The notes: generated by a model not told the origin, from the letters alone. A stretch of DNA of 64,000 bases from Streptomyces sp. B21-083 (GCF_036898825.1 NZ_JARUND010000002.1:3472001-3536000); one strand, 5' to 3'; shown: positions 22,824 through 33,729, counted from the stretch's first letter. Numbers and translations are program-made.

Positions 22824-25800
22824 ATGACCTTCACGCCCGAGCGCGAACCGATAACGAGCGCGAGACGCCTGGCACGCATAGCCGTGGCCGCCGGACTGGT
22901 GGCCGCGCTCTCCGGGGCAGGGCCGATACCCATGGCCTTCTCCGCGGACACGGCGACGGGGACGGCCCCGGCCGACGGCGCCGTCAAGTCGGCGCACGAC
23001 AAGCTCGGCTCCGACGACGCCGAGCTTCTCTCCGAGGCCAAGGCCGACGGAGACAAGACCGTCACGATGATGATCGCCACCGCGCCGGGCCAGACCGAGC
23101 AGGTCGCCGCGCAGCTGGACGCGGTCCAGGGCGGCCTCGTTGGCCGGACCTTCGACAAGGTCGGCTACGTCCGGGCCACCGTCCCGACCGCGAAGGCCGA
23201 CGCGGCCATCAAGGCCGCCGCCAAGCTCTCCTCCGTGCACGGGATCGACCTGCGCCAGGACATCCCGCTGGACGACCCGACGCCGAGTGCCGACACCGCC
23301 TCCGCCCCCCGGGCGGGTGCCGCCACCAAGACCAGGACCTACGCGGCGCCGGACAAGAAGACTCCCGCCGAGAACCCGTACAACCCGTCGTTCGAGACGG
23401 GCGCCGTCGACTTCGTGAAGAAGAACCCGAAGGCGGACGGCCGCGGCATCACCATCGGCATCCTCGACTCCGGTGTGGACCTGGCGCACCCCGCGCTGCA
23501 GAAGACCACCACCGGTGAGCGCAAGATCGTCGACTGGGTGACGTCCACCGACCCGGTCAACGACGGCGACGGCAGCTGGCTTCGGATGACGAGGGCGGTC
23601 TCCGGTCCGGCCTTCGCCATCACCACGGCCAGCCAGGGCACCGAGAACTTCACGGCGCCGGTCGGCGACTACAAGTTCAACTACTTCGCCGAGTCCGTCA
23701 CCGCCGGCGGCGACCAGGCCGGCGACGTCAACCGCGACGGCGACAAGACCGACGTCTGGGGCGTGCTGTACGACGCCGCCGCCGGCACGGTCACCGTCGA
23801 CGTGAACGACAACCACGACTTCACCGACGACACACCGATGAAGGCGTACAAGGACGGCTACCAGATCGGCTACTTCGGGACGGACAACCCGGCGACCGAC
23901 GTCGCCGAGCGCATCCCGTTCGTCGTCGAGACCCGCAAGGACGTCGTCTACAACGCGGCCGGCGCCAAGGCCGACTACGCGAACATCGGCATGATCTCGT
24001 CCGAGCACGGCACCCACGTCGCCGGTATCACCGCGGCGAACAGCCTGTTCGGCGGCAAGATGAACGGTGCCGCGCCCGGCGCCAAGATCGTGTCGTCCCG
24101 CGCCTGCGTCTTCGGCCCGGGCTGCACCAACGTCGCGCTGGCCGAGGGCATGATCGACCTCGTCGTCAACCGTGGCGTCGACATCGTCAACATGTCGATC
24201 GGCGGCCTCCCGGCGCTGAACGACGGCAACAACGCGCGCGCCGAGCTGTACACGCGGCTGATCGACACGTACGGCGTCCAGCTCGTCATCTCGGCCGGCA
24301 ACTCCGGCCCGGGTGTCAACACGATCGGTGACCCCGGTCTGGCCGACAAGGTCATCTCGGTCGGCGCGTCCGTCTCCAAGGAGACCTGGGCGTCCAACTA
24401 CGGCTCCGTCGTGTCGAAGAAGTACGCGATGATGCCGTTCTCCTCGCGCGGCCCGCGTGAGGACGGCGGCTTCACGCCGACGATCACCGCGCCCGGCGCC
24501 GCGATCAACACCACGCAGACCTGGCTGCCCGGCTCCCCGGTCGCCCAGGCGGGCTACACCCTCCCGGCCGGCTACTCGATGCTGCAGGGCACCTCGATGG
24601 CGTCCCCGCAGGCCGCCGGCGCCTCGGCGCTGCTGCTGTCGGCCGCCAAGCAGAAGGGCATCGCCCTCTCCCCCGCCGACCTCCGTACGGCCCTGGTCAC
24701 GCACGCCGACCACATCGCGGGTACGCAGGCGTACGAGGAAGGCGCCGGCCTCATCAACATCGTGGACGCGTGGAAGGCCATCGCAGCCGGCGCGACCGCC
24801 CTCGACTACACGGTCAAGGCCCCGGTCGACACCGCGCTCGACCAGGCGCTGAAGACCCCGGGTTTCGGCACCGGCCTCTACGACCGTGAAGGCGGCCTCA
24901 AGCTCGGCGTCAGCAAGACGTACGAGATCACTGTGACCCGTACGTCCGGTCCCGCCAAGGCGATCCGGCACGACCTGCGCTTCAGGAACAACGTCGGTGG
25001 CACCTTCAGGATCGCCGGCAAGGAAGACGTCAGCCTGGCGCTGAACAAGCCGGTCACCGTCAAGGTCGTCGCGAACTCGAAGACGGCCGGCATCAAGAGC
25101 GCGATCCTTGAGCTCGACGACCCGCAGACCGAGGTCGTCGACAAGCAGATCATGACCACGGTCGTGATCTCGAAGCCGGTCAAGTACACGTTCTCCGCGT
25201 CCGGTTCGGTGCAGCGCAACAGCACCCAGTCCTACTTCCTGACCGTGCCCGAGGGCGCCAAGACCCTTGAGGTCGCGATCAGCGGACTGGCCGCCAACAG
25301 CCAGACCCGGTTCATCTCGATCCACCCGTACGGTGTCGCCGTCGAGGACACGGGCACGCCGTACTGCTACAGCAACTACCCGAACACCAACGGCTGTGCG
25401 CCCGACGTGCGTTCGTACCCGAACCCGCAGGCCGGTGTCTGGGAGGTGGAGGTCGAGGCGCGTCGTACGTCGCCGCTGCTCGACAACCCGTACAAGCTGG
25501 CCGCCACCGTCCTGGGCGCGACCTTCGACCCGGACGTCGTGACCGTCCCCGAGGCCAAGGTCGGCACGCCGATCGCCGCCTCCTGGAAGGTGACGAACAA
25601 CCTCGCCGCGGTCGACGGCAAGCTGGCCGGCGGTCCGCTCGGCTCTTCCCTGACCGCCCGTCCGACCATCGCCACCGGTGAGACGCAGACGACCACGGTC
25701 GAGGTGCCCGCGGGTGCCGCGTCCCTGAACGTCGCCATCGGCAAGGTCTCCGACACCGCCGCCGACCTGGACCTCGTCGTGTACAACGCGGCCGGTACAG

Positions 25801-26141
25801 CGGTCGGCACGTCCGCCGACGGTGACTCGGAGGAGGCGGTCTCCATCGCCTCGCCCGCAGCCGGTACGTACACCATCCAGGTCATCGGCTACGCGATCCC
25901 GGCCGGTACGACCGCGTACGACTACCAGGACGTCTTCTACTCGGCCGCCCTGGGCTCCATCCAGGTCGCCGGCACCCCGGTGAAGCTCGGCACGGGCGCC
26001 TCGGCGACCGTCTCCGGCAACATCGTCGCCTCGGCCCCGGCGCCCGCCGGCCGTGAGTTCTTCGGCCAGGTGTCCCTGGTGAACGCGCACGGCACGGCTG
26101 CCGGTATCGGCAACGTGAAGATCGAGAAGGTCACGCCGTAG
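22824..26141 (+). CDS. Large secreted S8-family serine protease (subtilase)
   Basis: A 1105-residue exported protease. The signal peptide spans about residues 10-38 and is followed by an I9-like propeptide. The catalytic triad is Asp215 (GILDSGVD), His398 (EHGTHVAG) and Ser591 (GTSMASP); the Asp-His gap of about 180 residues shows a long insertion, as in cucumisin/C5a-type subtilases. The C-terminal about 450 residues hold beta-rich domains including a pre-peptidase-like segment (LDLVVYNAAGTAVGTSADGD). Expected to digest extracellular protein. ATG at 22824 was chosen because AAGGG (22813-22817) abuts ATG 22818 but is properly spaced from 22824. A strong hairpin follows. Confidence 0.92.
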   Translation: MTFTPEREPITSARRLARIAVAAGLVAALSGAGPIPMAFSADTATGTAPADGAVKSAHDKLGSDDAELLSEAKADGDKTVTMMIATAPGQTEQVAAQLDAVQGGLVGRTFDKVGYVRATVPTAKADAAIKAAAKLSSVHGIDLRQDIPLDDPTPSADTASAPRAGAATKTRTYAAPDKKTPAENPYNPSFETGAVDFVKKNPKADGRGITIGILDSGVDLAHPALQKTTTGERKIVDWVTSTDPVNDGDGSWLRMTRAVSGPAFAITTASQGTENFTAPVGDYKFNYFAESVTAGGDQAGDVNRDGDKTDVWGVLYDAAAGTVTVDVNDNHDFTDDTPMKAYKDGYQIGYFGTDNPATDVAERIPFVVETRKDVVYNAAGAKADYANIGMISSEHGTHVAGITAANSLFGGKMNGAAPGAKIVSSRACVFGPGCTNVALAEGMIDLVVNRGVDIVNMSIGGLPALNDGNNARAELYTRLIDTYGVQLVISAGNSGPGVNTIGDPGLADKVISVGASVSKETWASNYGSVVSKKYAMMPFSSRGPREDGGFTPTITAPGAAINTTQTWLPGSPVAQAGYTLPAGYSMLQGTSMASPQAAGASALLLSAAKQKGIALSPADLRTALVTHADHIAGTQAYEEGAGLINIVDAWKAIAAGATALDYTVKAPVDTALDQALKTPGFGTGLYDREGGLKLGVSKTYEITVTRTSGPAKAIRHDLRFRNNVGGTFRIAGKEDVSLALNKPVTVKVVANSKTAGIKSAILELDDPQTEVVDKQIMTTVVISKPVKYTFSASGSVQRNSTQSYFLTVPEGAKTLEVAISGLAANSQTRFISIHPYGVAVEDTGTPYCYSNYPNTNGCAPDVRSYPNPQAGVWEVEVEARRTSPLLDNPYKLAATVLGATFDPDVVTVPEAKVGTPIAASWKVTNNLAAVDGKLAGGPLGSSLTARPTIATGETQTTTVEVPAGAASLNVAIGKVSDTAADLDLVVYNAAGTAVGTSADGDSEEAVSIASPAAGTYTIQVIGYAIPAGTTAYDYQDVFYSAALGSIQVAGTPVKLGTGASATVSGNIVASAPAPAGREFFGQVSLVNAHGTAAGIGNVKIEKVTP

Positions 26142-26158
26142 CGGTAGGTACGACCCAA

Positions 26159-26195
26159 GGGCGGGCGTCCGGTACCTGGTACCGGGCGCCCGCCC
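26159..26195. terminator. 18-bp hairpin terminator
   Basis: The arms 26159-26176 and 26178-26195 pair with a single G-T wobble, followed by CTTTG. It lies between the convergent protease and the membrane partner of the sigma factor. Confidence 0.8.
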
Positions 26196-26238
26196 CTTTG
26201 CCGTTCACTCTCGGATCACTCCCGGACCGTTCTCGGAC

Positions 26239-27030
26239 TCACTCGCACGCGAGCGTGCGAGACTCCGGCAGTGCTGCCGTGATCCAGGCCCGTTCGGCGG
26301 CGATCTCCTTCTCGCCCGTGGACCAGGTGTCGGGGGATTCGGCGTCCGCCGCGATGCCGATCAGGGTGTGGACGCCCACCGTCAGCCGGGGGTCGGCCTC
26401 CCGGTCCATCACGAACGTCACCTCTGCCGAGCCCTTGGCCGGCTTGTAGTAGCGGGTGACGCGCAGGGTGATCCGGTCCTGGTCGGCGCCGGGGCCGGGG
26501 TCGACCGCGGTGACCGTGCCCTCGACGACCAGGCGGGCGCAGGCGAGATATCCCGCGTGACGCAGCGAACCCGCGACGCTCCCGTCCTTGGCACCCTCGC
26601 CGCTGTCGCTGTCCGGGCCGAGCGAGTAGGACGGCACCGAACCGGCCGACGAGGACGCCCCCGAGTCCTCGGCCCCGTTGCCGGCCTGCGAGAGGAGCCA
26701 CCCCGACCCGGTGATCAGGGCTCCCGCGGCGGACACCGCGGCGACGCCGAGGGCGAGGGTGCGCAGCGGACGCCAGTAGTGCCATTCCCGTACCTGAACC
26801 CGGACCGGAACCCGGGCCGGCATCCGCACCGGCACCGATTCGGGCTCCGTGTCCTCCTGCGCCGCCAGCGCGTCCCCGATGAGCCCCAACTGCTCGCGCA
26901 GCAGCGCCACATCGGCCGCAGCCGACCAGTGCTCGGCCATGAAGTCGGCGTCCGTGAGGGCCTCTTCGGGCAGCGGGTCGTCCGTCAGCGCGGCCATCAG
27001 CGCGTCCACGCCGTTGTGTTCGGCGGCCAT
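26239..27030 (-). CDS. Single-pass membrane protein, putative partner of the ECF sigma factor
   Basis: A 263-residue protein with a cytoplasmic N-terminal about 100 residues rich in acidic and Ala/Leu helices, one membrane helix (LALGVAAVSAAGALITGSGW) and an outer Ser/Gly stalk. The C-terminal beta domain contains VEGTVTAV and ITLRVTRYYK. It starts one base after the sigma-factor stop, so the two are translated together. Position and topology suggest an anti-sigma role, but the zinc motif HxxxCxxC of ZAS anti-sigma factors is absent. An alternative is an unrelated secreted sensor. ATG at 27030 has GAGGTGG upstream. Confidence 0.65.
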   Translation of the reverse strand: MAAEHNGVDALMAALTDDPLPEEALTDADFMAEHWSAAADVALLREQLGLIGDALAAQEDTEPESVPVRMPARVPVRVQVREWHYWRPLRTLALGVAAVSAAGALITGSGWLLSQAGNGAEDSGASSSAGSVPSYSLGPDSDSGEGAKDGSVAGSLRHAGYLACARLVVEGTVTAVDPGPGADQDRITLRVTRYYKPAKGSAEVTFVMDREADPRLTVGVHTLIGIAADAESPDTWSTGEKEIAAERAWITAALPESRTLACE

Positions 27031-27031
27031 G

Positions 27032-27562
27032 TCACACCACCTCGTCCTCGTGCAGGCGGGCACGCAAGGCCCGTACCGCCGTGTGCAGCCTGCTCTTGAC
27101 CGTGCCCTCCGGGATACCCAGTTCCTCGGCGATCCCGCGTACCGGCAGGTCGGCGAAGAAGCGCAGGACCAGTACCTGGCGCTGGGAGTCGGGCAGGTCG
27201 TCGAGTCCCTGGGCGACGGCGAGGGAGAGCAGGCTCGTCTCCTCCCCGGAGGGATGCGCCACCGGCTGGCGCAGAGAGGCGAGCCGCTCCCCCAGCCGTT
27301 CCTGGCGACGCTTCGACCGGTGCCAGTCCATGGCGAGGTTGGAGGCGACGACCGCCGCCCACGCCGAGACGTCACGCGGTGCCTCGTGTCCGTTCGCGGT
27401 GCGTTCCAGCAGCCGCAGGCGGACCTGCTGTACCCCGTCCAGCAGGTCCGCCTGCGGCACGCCTCCGAGCGCGAGCACCGCTCGGACCCTGCGCTCCTGC
27501 GCCGTGTCCAGCGGGTCGCCGTGTTCGTCCTCCTGGACGCGCCGGGCCTTTCTGCGCAGCAC
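27032..27562 (-). CDS. ECF RNA polymerase sigma factor
   Basis: A 176-residue sigma-70-family factor with only regions 2 and 4. Region 2 shows ADLLDGVQQVRLRLLER ... WAAVVASNLAMDWHR. Region 4 has LPDSQRQVLVLRFFADL and the helix-turn-helix VRGIAEELGIPEGTVKSRLHTAVRALR. GTG at 27562 was chosen since GGGGGAGG ends 6 nt before it; GTG at 27568 directly abuts that sequence, and the frame is open to 27643. A matching ECF-type promoter lies at 27595-27620, suggesting autoregulation. It is cotranscribed with the membrane protein downstream. Confidence 0.88.
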   Translation of the reverse strand: MLRRKARRVQEDEHGDPLDTAQERRVRAVLALGGVPQADLLDGVQQVRLRLLERTANGHEAPRDVSAWAAVVASNLAMDWHRSKRRQERLGERLASLRQPVAHPSGEETSLLSLAVAQGLDDLPDSQRQVLVLRFFADLPVRGIAEELGIPEGTVKSRLHTAVRALRARLHEDEVV

Positions 27563-27594
27563 AAGCACCCTCCCCCTCGCCGCGTTTTCTCTAC

Positions 27595-27620
27595 GACGCC
27601 GAGGGCCCCCGAAACGTTCA
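27595..27620 (-). promoter_or_regulatory. ECF-type promoter for the sigma-factor operon
   Basis: On the minus strand TGAAC (27620-27616) is followed after 17 nt by CGTC (27598-27595), matching the AAC/CGTC core of ECF-dependent promoters. It sits about 35 nt before the chosen GTG start, as expected for an autoregulated sigma gene. Confidence 0.5.
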
Positions 27621-28931
<1,311 letters not shown>

Positions 28932-28968
28932 AGGTTTCTTCGCCCCCGCCGCCCCTACCCGTCCCATC

Positions 28969-29052
28969 CCTGGGGGCTGCCGCCCCCAGACCCCCGCTCC
29001 GGCCCTGAACGTGCCTTGTCCGCAGACTCCCCCAGCCGGGCTGGAGGTCCGG
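28969..29052 (+). repeat. Dispersed intergenic repeat, copy 2
   Basis: Same family as 10114-10196: identical hairpin CTGGGGGC-TGCC-GCCCCCAG (28970-28989), then a diverged tail (CCCCCGCTCCGGCCCTGAA... CTCCCCCAG). It follows asd and may act as its terminator. The rest of the 313-bp gap to pepN holds no gene. Confidence 0.7.
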
Positions 29053-29244
29053 GTCCGGCGTCGCGCTGACGATGTCCCGGCGCGGGAACCAACTCGCCCC
29101 CCGCATCGTCAGCACAACGCGACCTCTTGAGGATCACCGGGCCCACGGGCCGTCCAGCCCGCTCAGCGGCGGGTTGTGGACATCGCCCCGGCCGTGGATC
29201 CCATGGAAGGATGGCGCAACCCACACATACGAGGAGATGACCGC

Positions 29245-31827
29245 GTGCCTGGCACAAACCTGACCCGCGAAGAGGCGCAAGCGCGGGCGAAGCTGCTCAC
29301 CGTTGACTCGTACGAGATCGAGCTCGATCTCTCCGGCGCACAGGAGGGCGGCACCTACAGGTCCGTGACCACGGTGCGCTTCGACTCCGCCGAGACCGGC
29401 GCGGAGTCCTTCATCGACCTGGTCGCTCCGGCCGTGAACGAAGTCACCCTCAACGGCGACGCGCTCGACCCCGACGAGGTCTTCAAGGACTCCCGGATCG
29501 CGCTGCCGGGACTGCTGGCCGGCCGCAACGTGCTGCGCGTCGTCGCCGACTGCGCCTACACCAACACCGGTGAGGGCCTGCACCGCTTCGTCGACCCCGT
29601 CGACCAGCAGGCGTATCTCTACACCCAGTTCGAGGTGCCGGACGCGCGGCGCGTGTTCGCGTCGTTCGAGCAGCCGGATCTCAAGGCGACCTTCCAGTTC
29701 ACGGTGACGGCGCCGACCGGCTGGACCGTGATCTCCAACTCGCCGACGCCCGAGCCCAAGGACGACGTCTGGCGCTTCGAGCCGACGCCCCGTATCTCCA
29801 CGTACATCACCGCGCTCATCGTCGGCCCGTACCACTCGGTCCACAGCGTGTACGAGGCGGACGGGCAGACCGTCCCGCTCGGCATCTACTGCCGGCCCTC
29901 GCTCGCCGAGTTCCTCGACTCCGACGCCATCTTCGCGGTGACCCGCCAGGGCTTCGAGTGGTTCCAGGAGAAGTTCGACTACGCGTACCCGTTCAAGAAG
30001 TACGACCAGTTGTTCGTTCCCGAGTTCAACGCCGGTGCCATGGAGAACGCGGGCGCGGTCACCATCCGCGACCAGTACGTGTTCCGGTCGAAGGTGACCG
30101 ACGCCGCGTACGAGACGCGCGCCGAGACGATCCTGCACGAGCTGGCGCACATGTGGTTCGGCGACCTCGTCACCATGGAGTGGTGGAACGACCTGTGGCT
30201 GAACGAGTCGTTCGCCACGTACACCTCGATCGCCTGCCAGGCGTACGCCCCCGGCTCGCGCTGGCCGCACAGCTGGACCACGTTCGCCAACTCCATGAAG
30301 ACGTGGGCCTACCGCCAGGACCAGCTGCCGTCCACCCACCCGATCATGGCCGACATCCGAGACCTCGACGACGTCCTCGTCAACTTCGACGGCATCACGT
30401 ACGCCAAGGGCGCCTCCGTACTGAAGCAGCTCGTCGCGTACGTCGGCACGGACGCGTTCTTCGCGGGCGTGCAGGCCTACTTCAAGCAGCACGCGTACGG
30501 CAACACGCGGCTCAGCGACCTGCTGGGCGCCCTGGAGGAGACCTCCGGGCGTGACCTGAAAGCGTGGTCGAAGTCGTGGCTGGAAACGGCCGGCATCAAC
30601 ATCCTGCGCCCCGAGATCGAGACGGACGCGAACGGTGTCATCACCGCCTTCGCCATCCGCCAGGAGGCGCCGGCCCTGCCCGCCGGCGCCAAGGGTGAGC
30701 CGACGCTGCGGCCGCACCGTATCGCCGTCGGCCTGTACGACCTCGACGACGAGAGCGGCAAGCTGCTGCGCGACGAGGAGAGCGGGCGGATCGAGCTGGA
30801 CGTCGACGGCGAGCTGACGGCCGTGCCGCAGCTGGTCGGCAGGCGTCGTCCGGCCGTGATCCTTCTCAACGACGACGATCTGTCGTACTCCAAGGTCCGC
30901 CTCGACGACGACTCCCTCGCCTTCGTCACCGAACACCTGGGCGACTTCGAGGCGTCCCTTCCGCGCGCGCTGTGCTGGGCCTCCGCCTGGGACATGACCC
31001 GCGACGCCGAACTGGCCACCCGCGACTACCTCTCCCTCGTCCTGTCGGGCATCGGCAAGGAGTCGGACATCGGCGTCGTGCAGTCCCTGCAGCGGCAGGT
31101 GAAGCTGGCGATCGACCTGTACGCCGACCCCGCCGCCCGCGAGGCCCTGCTGACCCGCTGGACGGACGCCACGCTGGCCCACCTCCGCGCGGCCGAGGCG
31201 GGCTCCGACCACCAGCTGGCCTGGGCCCGCGCCTTCGCGGCCACGGCCCGTACCCCGGAGCAGCTGGACCTCCTGGACGCCCTGCTGGAGGGCACGCAGA
31301 CCATCGAGGGGCTGGCCGTCGACACCGAGCTGCGCTGGTCGTTCGTGCAGCGGCTGGCTGCCGTCGGGCGCTTCGACGAGGAGGAGATCGCGGGCGAGTA
31401 CGAGCGCGACAAGACCGCCGCCGGTGAACGTCACGCCGCCACCGCCCGGGCCGCCCGCCCGACCCCGGAGGCCAAGGCGGAGGCCTGGGCGTCGGTCATC
31501 GAGTCCGACAAGCTGCCCAACGCCGTCCAGGAGGCGGTGATCGGGGGCTTCGTCCAGACCGACCAGCGCGAGCTTCTGGAGCCGTACACCGACAAGTACT
31601 TCGCGGTGGTCAAGGAGGCCTGGGACTCGCGCTCGCACGAGATCGCCCAGCAGATCGCCATCGGCTTCTACCCGGCCGTCCAGGTGTCCCAGGAGACCCT
31701 GGCGAAGACGGACGCCTGGCTGACCGCCGCCGAGCCGAACGCCGCTCTGCGCCGGCTCGTCTCGGAGTCCCGTTCCGGTGTCGAGCGCGCGCTCAGGGCA
31801 CAGGCGGCGGACGCGGCGGGGTCATGA
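29245..31827 (+). CDS. pepN: Aminopeptidase N (M1 zinc metallopeptidase), second paralogue
   Basis: An 860-residue M1 aminopeptidase with zinc site HELAH (298-302) and Glu321 (LNESF), and the GAMEN exopeptidase motif about 35 residues earlier. The end is the ERAP1-like helical domain. It is strongly similar along its whole length to the 14588-17179 gene: same N-terminal plan (NLTREEAQARAKLLTVDSYE) and near-identical metal-site context. This copy has the more canonical sequence and is probably the main housekeeping PepN. The GTG start at 29245 has GGAG 9 nt upstream and aligns with the paralogue. A 13-bp hairpin follows. Confidence 0.95.
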   Translation: MPGTNLTREEAQARAKLLTVDSYEIELDLSGAQEGGTYRSVTTVRFDSAETGAESFIDLVAPAVNEVTLNGDALDPDEVFKDSRIALPGLLAGRNVLRVVADCAYTNTGEGLHRFVDPVDQQAYLYTQFEVPDARRVFASFEQPDLKATFQFTVTAPTGWTVISNSPTPEPKDDVWRFEPTPRISTYITALIVGPYHSVHSVYEADGQTVPLGIYCRPSLAEFLDSDAIFAVTRQGFEWFQEKFDYAYPFKKYDQLFVPEFNAGAMENAGAVTIRDQYVFRSKVTDAAYETRAETILHELAHMWFGDLVTMEWWNDLWLNESFATYTSIACQAYAPGSRWPHSWTTFANSMKTWAYRQDQLPSTHPIMADIRDLDDVLVNFDGITYAKGASVLKQLVAYVGTDAFFAGVQAYFKQHAYGNTRLSDLLGALEETSGRDLKAWSKSWLETAGINILRPEIETDANGVITAFAIRQEAPALPAGAKGEPTLRPHRIAVGLYDLDDESGKLLRDEESGRIELDVDGELTAVPQLVGRRRPAVILLNDDDLSYSKVRLDDDSLAFVTEHLGDFEASLPRALCWASAWDMTRDAELATRDYLSLVLSGIGKESDIGVVQSLQRQVKLAIDLYADPAAREALLTRWTDATLAHLRAAEAGSDHQLAWARAFAATARTPEQLDLLDALLEGTQTIEGLAVDTELRWSFVQRLAAVGRFDEEEIAGEYERDKTAAGERHAATARAARPTPEAKAEAWASVIESDKLPNAVQEAVIGGFVQTDQRELLEPYTDKYFAVVKEAWDSRSHEIAQQIAIGFYPAVQVSQETLAKTDAWLTAAEPNAALRRLVSESRSGVERALRAQAADAAGS

Positions 31828-31863
31828 CCCGCCGCTCGTGAACTCGCGCTGAGCCGCACGCCG

Positions 31864-31897
31864 AACGGCGCGCCCCGATGGACAGGGGCGCGCCGTT
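31864..31897 (+). terminator. Hairpin terminator after the second pepN
   Basis: AACGGCGCGCCCC (31864-31876) pairs with GGGGCGCGCCGTT (31885-31897) across an 8-nt loop, ending in TTTC. It is placed 36 nt after the pepN stop. Confidence 0.8.
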
Positions 31898-31959
31898 TCG
31901 GCGTAGTGCCGGATGCCGGCGAGAGCGGCAACGGCATCGGGCTTCACTCCGGGCGTCCC

Positions 31960-32198
31960 CAGGCCCTGTCGTCACATTCCGTCTGCCTCGCGACACGCCA
32001 TGCACGCTCCCCCACCGCACAAACGGCGTGGGAGGTTCCCCCTCGCCGCACCAGGCGCAGACCCACGTACGTCCGGTACGAAGATCCACGCCCGGCACGC
32101 CGAGAGCACCCACCTACTCGGACATCAGCCGCCGCTGCGGAGGGCGGGTGCCAGGCCCGCCCTCCGGGTTGACGACGGGAATGGGACGACAGGACCTG
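31960..32198. mobile_element. Candidate MITE-like or IS-remnant element
   Basis: A 239-bp segment bounded by inverted repeats of about 23 bp. The left end starts CAGGCCCTGTCGTC; the reverse complement of the right end starts CAGGTCCTGTCGTC, and similarity continues through a shared CATTCC with one gap. The ends resemble those of Streptomyces IS elements as I recall them. No intact transposase fits inside; an 11-bp hairpin (32138-32148 with 32156-32166) does. No target duplication was recognised. It lies in the gap between pepN and a minus-strand hypothetical gene, whose stop is 23 bp beyond the right end. Confidence 0.5.
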
Positions 32199-32221
32199 AC
32201 GGCTGATCGCCGTCGTTCTCG

Positions 32222-32647
32222 TCATCCGGCGCCCCCACGTGTGCCGCGGGCGAGTCGCAGCCGCATGGCGAGCCACAGTTCGGCCGCGCCGCGGCTTGTG
32301 TCCGGCCGGGCGTCGTGGAGGCTCGGGCAGCAGGCGTCGTGGGCGATCTTCGCGGTGCCGTAGTCCCGGTGATGGGGTCCTGGCCAGGCGATTCCGCCGG
32401 CCAGATGGTAGATCTCGGCGTCGGCGAAGGGTCCGGCCGGATAGTCCCCCGGGATCAGTGCGATCCACTCCACCTCCGTCTCCGGCTCCCCGCCGCCGAG
32501 GAGCCGCGCCGGGTCCGGACCGGCGTGCGGCCGGTAGCCGTTCACGCCGTCGAAGCGAAGAGTTCGGTGCCGATGCGTGGCAAGGCCGCACCGGGGGCAC
32601 GGCACGGTCAGCGTCCGCCCCCACGCCGGCACGCCCGAATCACTCAT
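32222..32647 (-). CDS. Hypothetical protein with N-terminal Cys pair
   Basis: A 141-residue protein with a CPRC pair near residue 17 that may bind zinc, and a later vicinal Cys-Cys (DACCPSL). I do not recognise a family beyond Streptomyces-type hypotheticals. ATG at 32647 has a weak upstream GGACCGGAA. The C-terminal tail is Arg/Gly-rich and low-complexity. The gene may be cotranscribed with the downstream-facing EamA gene, 87 bp upstream. Codon use is normal for the window. Confidence 0.6.
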   Translation of the reverse strand: MSDSGVPAWGRTLTVPCPRCGLATHRHRTLRFDGVNGYRPHAGPDPARLLGGGEPETEVEWIALIPGDYPAGPFADAEIYHLAGGIAWPGPHHRDYGTAKIAHDACCPSLHDARPDTSRGAAELWLAMRLRLARGTRGGAG

Positions 32648-32734
32648 TTCCGGTCCGCCTCAGGCTGGACAATAACGCGTCAACACCCGGAACAACGGCG
32701 GAAACCCGCGCGACGACACGCGCGGCGACACATG

Positions 32735-33700
32735 TCAGGAGCGCCGCGCCGCCAGGACGGGACCCCCGGCCTTCCCCGCCCCGGAGCCCGTCACCGGCTC
32801 TGTCACCGACCCCGGCGCTGTCACCGAAGCGGCCCTGCGCACCCCGACCTGCCCCGCCACCGTCGCCCCGAACGCCAGTGCCATGCCAGCCAGTTGGACC
32901 GGTGTCAGCGCCTGGTCGAGGGCCGCCCAGCCGACGAACGCGGCGGTGAGCGGGGACAGCGGGCCGAGGAAGGTGACCTGGGTCGCGGTGAGCCGGCCTA
33001 TGCCACGGAACCAGAGCCAGTACGCCACCGCCGTGTTCGCCAGGGCGAGGTAGACGTACCCGGCGGCGGCCCGGCCGTCCAGCGCGGGCGGAGCGCCCTC
33101 GACGAGCACGGCGAGGGGCGCGATGAGCAGGCCGCCGGCGGTCAGTTGCCAGCCGGTGAGGGCGAGCGGGCCCACGCCGTCCGGGCGACCCCAGTGCTTC
33201 GTCAGTACGGTGCCCGTCGACATCGACGCGGTGGAGGCGAGGGCGGCCAGCACGCCCACGGCGTCCAGCGCCCCGGCCGCCTTCAGGACGACCAGACTGA
33301 CGCCGAGCGCCGCCGCGATCCCGGTGAGCAGGGTGCGTACGGTCGGACGCTCGCCCAGGAGCAGCACCGCGAGCCCGGCGACGAACAGCGGGCCGACCGA
33401 CCCGACGACCGCCGCCATACCGCCCGGCAGCCGGTACGCGGACAGGAACAGCAGCGGGAAGAAGGCGCCGATGTTGAGCGCGCCCAGGACCGTCGCCTTC
33501 CACCACCAGGCCCCGCGCGGCAGCACCCGGGTCAGTGCGAGCAGCACGAGACCGGCGGGCAGGGCGCGCAGCAGAGCGGTGAAGAGGGGGCGGTCGGGCG
33601 GGAGGAGTTCGGTGGTGACCGCGTATGTGGTGCCCCAGGAGATGGGCGCCAGGGCGGTGAGGGCGATGGTGGGGACGAGGGCGGAGCGGCTGGCGGGCAT
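32735..33700 (-). CDS. EamA/DMT-family transporter
   Basis: A 321-residue inner-membrane protein with ten hydrophobic segments in two EamA repeats (first about 8-135, second about 150-285). Typical motifs are PISWGTTYAVTTELLPP at the start and SVGPLFVAGLAVLLLGERP at the end of the first repeat. EamA proteins export metabolites, amino acids or toxic compounds. It is divergently transcribed from a MarR regulator with an inverted-repeat operator between, so the MarR protein very likely controls it. Confidence 0.88.
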   Translation of the reverse strand: MPASRSALVPTIALTALAPISWGTTYAVTTELLPPDRPLFTALLRALPAGLVLLALTRVLPRGAWWWKATVLGALNIGAFFPLLFLSAYRLPGGMAAVVGSVGPLFVAGLAVLLLGERPTVRTLLTGIAAALGVSLVVLKAAGALDAVGVLAALASTASMSTGTVLTKHWGRPDGVGPLALTGWQLTAGGLLIAPLAVLVEGAPPALDGRAAAGYVYLALANTAVAYWLWFRGIGRLTATQVTFLGPLSPLTAAFVGWAALDQALTPVQLAGMALAFGATVAGQVGVRRAASVTAPGSVTEPVTGSGAGKAGGPVLAARRS

Positions 33701-33729
33701 GAGCGCACCCTTCGGAGTAGGTCGACGCT

